From Erythrophleum ivorense (lineage: Eukaryota > Streptophyta > Magnoliopsida > Fabales > Fabaceae): 64,000 bases of DNA. Below are positions 57,208-64,000 of this stretch, piece by piece. A model generated the notes under the pieces. The model was not told the origin of the DNA and did no database searches. It saw only the letters and a list, made by a program, of their open reading frames with translations. Every line of letters starts with the position of its first letter. The first letter of the stretch is position 1. Where the stretch lies: assembly GCA_026724425.1 (NCBI GenBank), contig JAIUCV010000228.1, positions 372,001-436,000 on the forward strand, written 5' to 3'. Made by a program: the position numbers and the translations under genes.

Positions 57208-60200
57208 GATGTCTGGAGAATCTGAGCATAGTGACTTTGACATGAAAGTCTGGGTTAAGGCTGTTCAAAGTACTCTTGAGAAACTAAGTGCCAGATTAGA
57301 TGATGTGGAGTCTTCTTCCAATAAGAGGACCCATAGAAGGCGAGCTCAAGTGGAGCTTGATGATGATGTTGAGTCTGACTTTGGGGAGTCCCATACTCAG
57401 AGAGGTAGACAATCATCATCCAATAAGGATGGTGGTATCGGAAATATCAAGATGAAGATTCCATCATTCCCTGGGAAAAATGACCCAGACCAGTACTTAG
57501 ATTGGGAAAGAAAAGTGGAGCATGTATTCGAGTGCCACTCTTACACTGAGGCGAAGAAAGTAAAACTTGCTGCAGTAGAGTTTACTGACTATGCTAGCAT
57601 CTGGTGGGATCAACTCTTACTCACCAGAAGACGTACCGGTGAAGGTCCAATTCGTGATTGGCAAGAGATGAAAATTATCATAGGCAAACGGTTTATCCCT
57701 AGTTACTATTATAGGGAATTGCATAAGAGGCTCCAAAAGCTGAAGCAAGGTTCTATGAGTGTGGAAGATTACTATCAAGAAATGGAGATTGCCATGATTA
57801 AGGCAAATGTGGAGGAAGACCGTGAAGCAACCATGGCCCGATTCATTGAGGGCTTAAATCCTGATATAGCTGCCCAAGTTGATTTATACAATTACCTAGA
57901 TATGGAGGAGCTCTTGCATAGAGCTATCAAGGTGGAAAAGCAACTAAGGGCTCGACAAAAGCTGAAAGTGACATCTAACTCGAGTTCTTGGAGGGATTCC
58001 AAAGTCCCCTTCAAACCAAAGACTGATTTCAAGTCTAAAGAGGAAAGTAAGGTAAAACCCTTTCAGGTTAAGGGTAAAACTGAGTCAAAACCCTTCTCAT
58101 CTTCTAATCCTACTACTTCCTCCTCTAAGCTTAGATGCTTTAAATGTAATGGTTTCGGTCACATTGCTTCACAATGTCCGAACAAACGAACTATGATTGT
58201 TCTTGAGAATGGTGATGTGACTAGTGCTAGTAGTGAGTCTGAGGAGGATGAGATGCCACCCCTGACTGATGACTCAGATTTAGAGTTAACGGAAGCTGTA
58301 AATGGTGAAGCCCTTGTGGCTAGGCGTGCTCTCAATATTCAACCTAAAGAAGATCTTGAGGTAGAGCAGCGTGAGCATATTTTCCATACTCGATGTTTCA
58401 TCCACAAGAAGTATGTAGTTTGATTATTGATGGTGGTAGCTGCACAAATGTAGCTAGTACTTTACTTGTGGAAAAGCTGAACTTACCTACTTTGAGGCAC
58501 CCTACCCCTTATAAATTACAATGGCTTAACGATAGTGGGGAGGTAAAGGTAACAAAACAGGTGCTCATCTCTTTTTCTATTGGTAATTATCATGATGAGA
58601 TTCTTTGTGATGTAGCACCCATGTATGCTAGTCACTTGTTACTTGGTAGGCCATGGCAGTTTGACCGAAAGGTAAAACATGATGGATATAAAAATTATTA
58701 TTTTTTTGTTTTTAATGGTAAGACCATTGTGTTGACCCCTCTTCGTCCTGTTCAAGCATATGAGGATCAGTTAAAAATTGAAAGAGAGTGTAAGAAGAGA
58801 GAGCAAGAAAAGAAAAGTAAAGTGAGTGTGAGTGTTGAGAATGAGAAGAAGCAGGAGAAAGGAGAGCTGAGTAGAAAGGAAAAGAAAATTAGAGAAAAAC
58901 ATGAGGAAAAGAAAGTGAGTTTATTTTCGGGTAAAAGTGAGATCAAGAGAGCTCTTATTTGTGAAAATGCCTCCTTATTACTTTATAAAGATGTTTATCT
59001 TACTATCGATGATCTTGATCACTCTTTGCCTGCTAGTGTTACATCTTTATTACAGGAATTTTGTGACTTGTTCCCAGAGGAAATACCTGATGGATTGCCC
59101 CCGCTAAGAGGCATTGAGCATCGGATAGACTTTATCCCAGGGGCATCTATTCCCAATAGACCTGCTTATCGAGCAAATCCAGACGAGACTAAGGAATACA
59201 ACATCAAGTGGAAGAGCTCATGAAGAAAGGCTTTGTTCGTGAAAGTCTGAGTCCGTGTGCTGTCTGTCCCAGTGATTCTTGTACCCAAAAAGGATGGCAA
59301 GTGGCGAATGTGTGTAGATTGTCGTGCCATCAACAAAATAACGGTAAAATATCGCTATCCTATCCCTAAGTTAGATGATATGCTTGATGAGTTGCATGGT
59401 GCATGTGTTTTCTCTAAAGTTGATCTTAGAAGTGGTTACCATCAGATTAGAATGAAAGAAGGTGATGAATGGAAAACTGCTTTTAAGACCAAGTTTGGAT
59501 TATATGAATGGTTAGTTATGCCATTTGGCTTGACTAACGCACCTAGCACTTTTATGAGTTTAATGAACCATGTCTTTAGACCTTTCATTGGAAGATTTGT
59601 TGTGGTTTACTTTGATGTTATTTTGATCTACTCTAAGAGTCTAGAAGAACATGTGAATCATTTGCATGATGTGTTTGTTGTGCTTAGGGAGAATAAACTT
59701 TTTGCCAATTTAGAGAAGTGCTCTTTTTGTTTGGATTCTGTGGTTTTTCTTGGATTTGTTGTAGGAGCTCGTGGCATACAAGTGGACGAGGAAAAGGTCA
59801 AAGCAATCCGAGAGTGGCCAACTCCAAGGAATGCGAGTGAAGTAAGAAGTTTCCATGGATTGGCAAGCTTCTATAGGCGATTCGTGAAGGACTTCTCTAC
59901 TCTTGCTGCCCCTTTAAATGATTTGGTAAGAAAGAATGTGATATTCAAGTGGGGTGAAGCACAAGAGCGTGCTTTTAACATACTGAAGGAAAAACTAACT
60001 AATACCCCTGTACTTGTGTTACCTGATTTTACTAAAGTTTTTGAAATTGAGTGTGACGCTTCTGGTATAGGCATAGGTGGTGTGTTGATGCAGGATTCTA
60101 AACCTATTGCATATTTTAGTGAGAAATTGAGTAGTCCTGCTTTAAATTATTCCACATATGATAAAGAGTTGTATGCCTTGAAACGAACTTTAGAAACTTG

Positions 60201-61629
60201 GCAACATTATTTGTGGCCTAAAGAATTTATTATCCATTCTGATCATCAAAGTCTTAAGTTTCTTAAGTCTCAAGGTAAATTGAACAAAAGGCATGCGAGT
60301 TGGCTTGAATTTATTGAAACCTTTCCTTATGTGATTAAGCATAAGAAGGGAAAGGAAAATGTTGTAGCTGATGCATTGTCTAGGCGTTACACTTTGATTA
60401 CTTCCATGCATGCTAGATTGATAGGTTTTGAGATGTTAAAAGGCATGTATGAATCTGATTTTGATTTCACTGATATTTGGAAATCTTGTGAATTACATGG
60501 TACTAATGACTATTATAGGTTTGATGGTTTCCTTTTCAAAAAGAACAAGTTATGCATTCCTATGTGTTCCATTCGCGAGCTTCTTGTTAAGGAAACTCAT
60601 GGTGGGGGATTGATGGGGCATTTTGGTGTAGAAAAGACTTTGGCTCTTTTGAATGAGCATTTTTATTGGCCTGGCATGAGAAAAGATGTGGTTGCTATTT
60701 GTTCTAGATGTATTACTTGTAAGCATGCTAAGTCTAGAATTCAATCACATGGCTTGTATTCTCCTTTACCAGTTCCCTCTCACCCATGGACTGATATTTC
60801 TATGGACTTTGTTTTGGGTTTGCCTAAATCTCCCACTGGGAAAGATAGTATCTTTGTTGTTGTGGATAAGTTTAGTAAAATGGCTCATTTTATTGCTTGT
60901 TCCAAAACTAATGATGCTATGTGTGTGGCAGAATTATTTTTCAAGGAGATTGTTAGGTTGCATGGTGTGCCAAAAACTATTGTTAGTGATAGAGATGTGA
61001 AATTCTTGAGTTATTTCTGGAAAACATTGTGGAATAAACTTGGCACTAAGCTTTTATTTTCTACTACAGCGCCACAAACTGACGGGCAGACCGAGGTTGT
61101 TAATAGAACCCTCTCTACTTTATTAAGAGCTATCATTCAAAAGAATCTTAAGAATTGGGAGAAGTGTTGGCCCCATGTCGAATTTGCTTATAATCGTGCT
61201 GTTTATTCTGCAACAAAATTCTCTCCTTTTGAAATTGTTTGTGGCTTTAATCCTCTAACCCCGTTAGATTTGCTTCCTTTACCTTCACATGAGTTTACTA
61301 ACCTTGATGGTGCTAGGAAGGCAAAGTTTGTACAGGATTTGCATGAGAAGGTGAAAGCCAATATTGAAAGAAAGAATGAGCAAATTGCCAACCAAGTTAA
61401 CAAGGGTAGAAGGCGTGTAGTATTTGAACCCGGCGATTGGGTGTGGGTTCACTTGCGAAAAGAACGTTTCCCGGAGAAAAGGAAGTCAAAACTCCAACCT
61501 AGAGGAGATGGTCCCTTTCAAGTTCTTGAAAAGATTAATGATAATGCTTATAAAATTGACTTACCTAGTTCTTATGGAAATATTAGTGCTACTTTTAATG
61601 TAACTGATCTCTCTTCCTTTGATATTGCA

Positions 61630-61645
61630 GATTCGAGGACGAATC
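61630..61645 (+). other. Pre-PPT hairpin, young B element
   Basis: GATTCG-AGGA-CGAATC, five bases before the purine run. The matching C copy at 62616-62631 reads GAGTCG-AGGA-CGACTC. Confidence 0.72.
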
Positions 61646-61650
61646 CTTTT

Positions 61651-61664
61651 CAAGAGGGGGGGAA
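61651..61664 (+). promoter_or_regulatory. Polypurine tract, young B element
   Basis: The purine run ends directly at the LTR TG (61665). It also codes the Glu-Gly-Gly-Asn part of the polyprotein. It is equivalent to 514-527 (A), 16333-16346 (D) and 62638-62650 (C). Confidence 0.85.
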
Positions 61665-62447
61665 TGATGCAATAACACCAAGTAATATGAACCAGACTCA
61701 TGTAAGGAAGGATGCTCGTGTGGAAAAAGACTTGATAATAGATGGCCCAATGACAAGAGGAAGAGTTAAGCGTCTACAAAGAGCAATTGGGCTTCAATTT
61801 GCTGAATTAGAAGCCCATAATGTTAGTGCATGCATTGAGGAAGCAAATAGAGCCTTAATCATGCTTATTCAAGCCCAAGTTGATGCTTAAAGAGCCCATT
61901 GAAACTAGAGGACGTGAATAGTATTTCAAATACAAGATGTCCAGCCCATTAATATTAATTAGTTTTGACTAGGACTCTAGTTTTGAATTTCGTTTTTTAT
62001 TATTATATTATTTTTTTGGACTTGGTCAAGGAGCTTATCTAGGAGATTAAGTTAAAATTAATATCTTAATCTTATTCCTTGATTTTAGGCATTGTTTAAA
62101 ATATTTCTAATTAGATTTTAAGAGTTTTAGTTTAAGTAGGATTTTAAGTCTTTTAGAAACTTTGCCTATAAAAGGCTCCCTATTGTACTCTATTTTGAAT
62201 CATGAATGAATGAACTTGAGTATTATTCAATACTTTGAGAGGCTTTTGCTTCTTTGTATTCTCTGAAAGTTCACGTGACTTATCAAATGATTGGTCTTCC
62301 TTTGTGGCGTCTTGAGGCTAGGGTTCTAAGAGACAAGTTCTCTTAGGGTCTTTCCTTTGACCAACAGTCTTGTTTCTAGCCGGTCCCGGGCAAAGTCTCG
62401 AATTGTTGAAGGTTCTCTAGGGCATGTTCCTAGTGGGTCTTGCATCA
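61665..62447 (+). repeat. 3' LTR of young B element (783 bp), triple mosaic
   Basis: It has the same mosaic order as the 5' LTR. The TATAAAA box is at 62167-62173. Confidence 0.95.
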
Positions 62448-62650
62448 TTTCCTGACAAAAGAAAGTCTAAACTTATGCCTTGCGGAGATGGGCCTTTTCG
62501 CGTGTTAGAGAGAATTAATGATAATGCCTACAAGATAGATTTACCAGGTGAGTATGGTGTAAGTGCTACTTTTAATGTTTCTGACCTTTCCCCTTATTTT
62601 GGTGCAGACTTTGAAGAGTCGAGGACGACTCCTTTTCAAGAAGGGGAGGA

Positions 62651-63407
62651 TGATATGAACCAGACTCATGTGGGGAAGGATGCTTGTGTGGAGAAGGACT
62701 TGATGATAGATGGCCCAATGACAAGAGGAAGAGTTAAGCGTCTACAAAGAGCAATTAGGCTTCAATTTGCTGAATTAGACGCCTATAATGTTAGTGCATG
62801 CATTGAGGAAGCAAATGGAGCCTTAATCATGCTTATTCAAGCCCAGGTTGATGCTTAAAGAGCCCATTGAAGATAGAGGACGTGAATAGTACTTCAAATG
62901 CAAGATGTTCAGCCCATTAGTATTAATTAATTTCTATTAGGCTGATTATCTATCATTTGCTGTTTTTAAAAGGATTTGATTTTGTATCTCTATTTTTTAA
63001 ATCTTTCAGTTAGGATTATGTAGTTAGTTTCCTCCAGTAAATAGGTTTGAGCTACACTATAAATATATGTATTCTGCCTTCATTTGAAGAAGATTGGAAG
63101 TAGTAAAATTATTGAGTGTTTCTCTAATTGTGAGAATCTTATCTTTTCTTTGCTCTTGTGAAACCTTTGTCTTGTCAACCTATCTTTAGGTTGGTGATTC
63201 AAGTTCGCAAAAGCCCCCAATTCGTGCTTCGATCCAAGTGCGTCGTTGTGTGGATTGGTTACTGTGTTCGTGGTTAGGCGCATTGTCTAAGTAGCAGGTC
63301 AACGTTCTTATAACGTTGGTTGGCTATTTGCTTCCGTCGGGTCTCGAACCATCATCTATCCATCAACTTACGTCGTGAAGATTGGGCCACCCCTTGATTT
63401 CGCATTA
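62651..63407 (+). repeat. 3' LTR of plus-strand C element (757 bp)
   Basis: It starts TGATATGAACCAGACTC and ends CGCATTA. It is followed by a primer binding site, which is unexpected for a 3' LTR. A short deletion lies near 63030. Confidence 0.92.
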
Positions 63408-63796
63408 TTTGGTATCAGATCTTCGGTTTACACGGTAGGTTGTCTATCATACATTCATCATCCACCATTCTACTTCCTTTCTAGCCTCCATATTTTTTTT
63501 CCTTTTCCATATCCATTCATTGCTACCTTTTATTATAAAAAAAAAATACTAAACTTTCTACCTTCCCTTGTTTCCAGATTTGATCCTTAGTGTGCAAGAT
63601 TTGTTTTTTTATGCTACAAGAGCCATTCATTTTGTAATCTGGAAAATTTTTGTTCTGGACGTGTTATTTTTCCCTTATCTATTCAACCCCTTTCCCTTAT
63701 AACGTTGGTTGGCTATTTGCTTCCGTCGGGTCTCGAACCATCATTTATCCATCAACTTACGTCGTTAAGATTGGGCCACCCCTTGATTTCGCATCA
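63408..63796 (+). repeat. Duplicated leader start (63408-63695) plus LTR end (63696-63796)
   Basis: 63408-63695 repeats 49136 to about 49420 almost exactly, including the primer binding site. It then joins, over a shared cttat, the last 101 bp of a C LTR ending CGCATCA next to the gtaca duplication. The original element therefore ended here. The block looks like the remnant of a tandem LTR-body-LTR with most of the body deleted. Confidence 0.88.
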
Positions 63797-64000
63797 GTAC
63801 AAAAGAATAACGGTTTAGAAAACCATCATGTGTAACATGTCTATCATACTGCCAAGGCCTACCTAACAAAATATGACATGCTTTCATTGGTACAACATCA
63901 CAAAGCACTTCATCCCTATACTTGCCAATTGAAAACATTACTTTAACTTGCTTGGTTACCCTCAATTCTCCACATTCATTGAGCCATTGGAGTTTGTAAG
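63797..64000 (-). pseudogene. Family C protease region of the split minus-strand element
   Basis: Minus-strand codons read the WLNECGELRVTKQVKVMFSI block and the HILLGRPWQYDR block just after the protease site. The frame continues at 48368 once the guest element and its gtaca copy are removed. It is cut by the window edge. Confidence 0.9.

Larger units (their letters stand above)
57209..61890 (+). pseudogene. Family B gag-pol polyprotein, recent but defective
   Basis: Gag has its CCHC knuckle from residue 310 (CFKCNGFGHIASQC) and the protease DGGS is at 58429-58440. RT, RNase H, integrase HHCC and D-D-E (MDFVLG, SDRDVKF, QTEVVN) follow, then the C-terminal block and a 75-residue LTR tail of C type ending AQVDA. 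Damage: 1-bp losses near 58411 and 59197, a 4-bp gain near 59262, one missing codon near 61070, and the RT catalytic motif reads YFDV (Asp lost at 59617-59619). With near-equal LTRs, this copy likely moved using enzymes supplied in trans, or some lesions are assembly errors. Confidence 0.93.
55540..62447 (+). mobile_element. Family B full-length element, young; TSD tttcc
   Basis: tttcc lies at 55535-55539 and 62448-62452. LTRs 55540-56321 and 61665-62447 differ by eye at two positions and one 1-bp indel, so the insertion is recent. Primer binding site 56324-56335, leader, gag-pol from 57209, pre-PPT hairpin 61630-61645, polypurine tract 61651-61664. It splits the C integrase C-terminal region at RKERF. 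Confidence 0.96.
50314..62858 (+). pseudogene. Family C gag-pol polyprotein, nearly whole but interrupted
   Basis: This would be one protein of about 1,600 codons. Gag has the core RRRFIPSYFRRELHNKLQ; the CCHC knuckle is at residues 353-366; the protease site IIDGGSC has its Asp at 447; a Lys/Glu-rich linker follows; the RT YFDD is at 844-847; then RNase H, integrase HHCC and D-D-E (MDFIVG, SDCDAKF, QTEVVNR), the GDLVWLHLRKERFP block, the pre-PPT hairpin codons and a 69-residue LTR tail with GPMTRGRVKRL. Breaks: TAG for Trp at 53050-53052, a solo E LTR after 53444, TAA for Gln at 55448-55450, and the B element after 55539. The frame is otherwise kept across both insertions. Confidence 0.92.
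48369..63796 (+). mobile_element. Family C full-length element, plus strand, with nested E LTR and B element; TSD gtaca
   Basis: 5' LTR 48369-49135, primer binding site 49138-49149, leader to 50313, gag-pol from 50314, polypurine tract near 62638-62650, 3' LTR from 62651. The 3' end is odd: a full LTR (to 63407) is followed by a second copy of the leader start (63408-63695) and the last 101 bp of an LTR (63696-63796). Guests are the solo E LTR 53445-54265 and the B element 55540-62447. Confidence 0.93.
44620..64000 (-). mobile_element. Family C element, minus strand, split by a plus-strand C element
   Basis: 3' LTR 44620-45389, pol 45390-48368, then the guest element 48369-63796 (TSD gtaca at 48364-48368 and 63797-63801), then protease/gag sequence from 63797 to the window edge. 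Its 5' LTR lies outside. Numerous Gln and Trp codons are stops, so this host copy is clearly older than its guest. Confidence 0.9.

Noticed and set aside
61430..61660. A chromodomain after the integrase
   Set aside because: The sequence passes from the integrase C-terminal block straight to the SRTNPF/PPT segment and LTR tail in A, B and C; no aromatic-cage or chromodomain-like pattern is visible.
62424..62858. Start of a new protein at 62424
   Set aside because: The first codons are the end of the B LTR; the real reading is the C polyprotein continuing after the tttcc duplication.

Overview
This window is plant nuclear DNA, almost certainly from a flowering plant and probably a eudicot. I infer this from Ty3/gypsy LTR retrotransposons primed by initiator-methionine tRNA, AT-rich intergenic DNA and the lack of any bacterial feature. 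I recognise no ordinary host gene, no tRNA or rRNA gene and no CRISPR array. About 57 kb is LTR-retrotransposon sequence, nested up to four layers deep. I name seven related families A to G (working names). All encode or derive from one type of polyprotein: gag with a CCHC knuckle, aspartic protease, RT, RNase H and integrase. No chromodomain is visible. The reading frame runs through the polypurine tract into the 3' LTR.

Layout. 1-3425: a family-B pol remnant (B1) carrying the 3' end of an A element (1-1448) and a solo D LTR. 3426-13393: a scrambled block made of a decayed B element (B2), pieces of E, C and D, a G gag on the minus strand with two solo LTRs in it, and a pol-LTR-gag junction. 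13394-17388: a short non-autonomous D element with one open frame and no RT or integrase. 17389-18824 and 36450-42122: an older, non-coding island split by one insertion. 18825-36449: a full-length minus-strand B element (TSD agtag). It carries a full-length A element (20467-28836, TSD catag), which itself holds a solo C LTR, and a 2.1 kb mini-element F (29867-31998, TSD agaga). 42123-64000: a B-like LTR carrying a D/B solo LTR (with an F solo LTR inside) and a minus-strand C element. That C element is split at 48368 by a plus-strand C element (48369-63796, TSD gtaca), which carries a solo E LTR and a young full-length B element (55540-62447, TSD tttcc).

How the parts work together. A, B and C are autonomous in design, but every copy here is broken. 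D and F keep the PBS, PPT, LTR and leader signals and would depend on A/B/C-type proteins in trans. The families exchange LTR modules: several LTRs are clear mosaics, and two separate insertions share the same D/B breakpoint.

The observations most worth following are: (i) a hairpin just before the polypurine tract whose stem shows paired substitutions between families while still coding protein; (ii) a second conserved hairpin in the transcribed LTR leader; (iii) a probable leader intron with splice-like ends just after the PBS and just before the gag ATG; (iv) a swappable polyprotein tail encoded in the LTR and built around a GPMTRxR core; and (v) the D non-autonomous family with a preserved frame. 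PBS type, missing chromodomain, LTR-overlapping pol and self-nesting together suggest a CRM-like (centromeric) clade. That is inference and needs a phylogeny.
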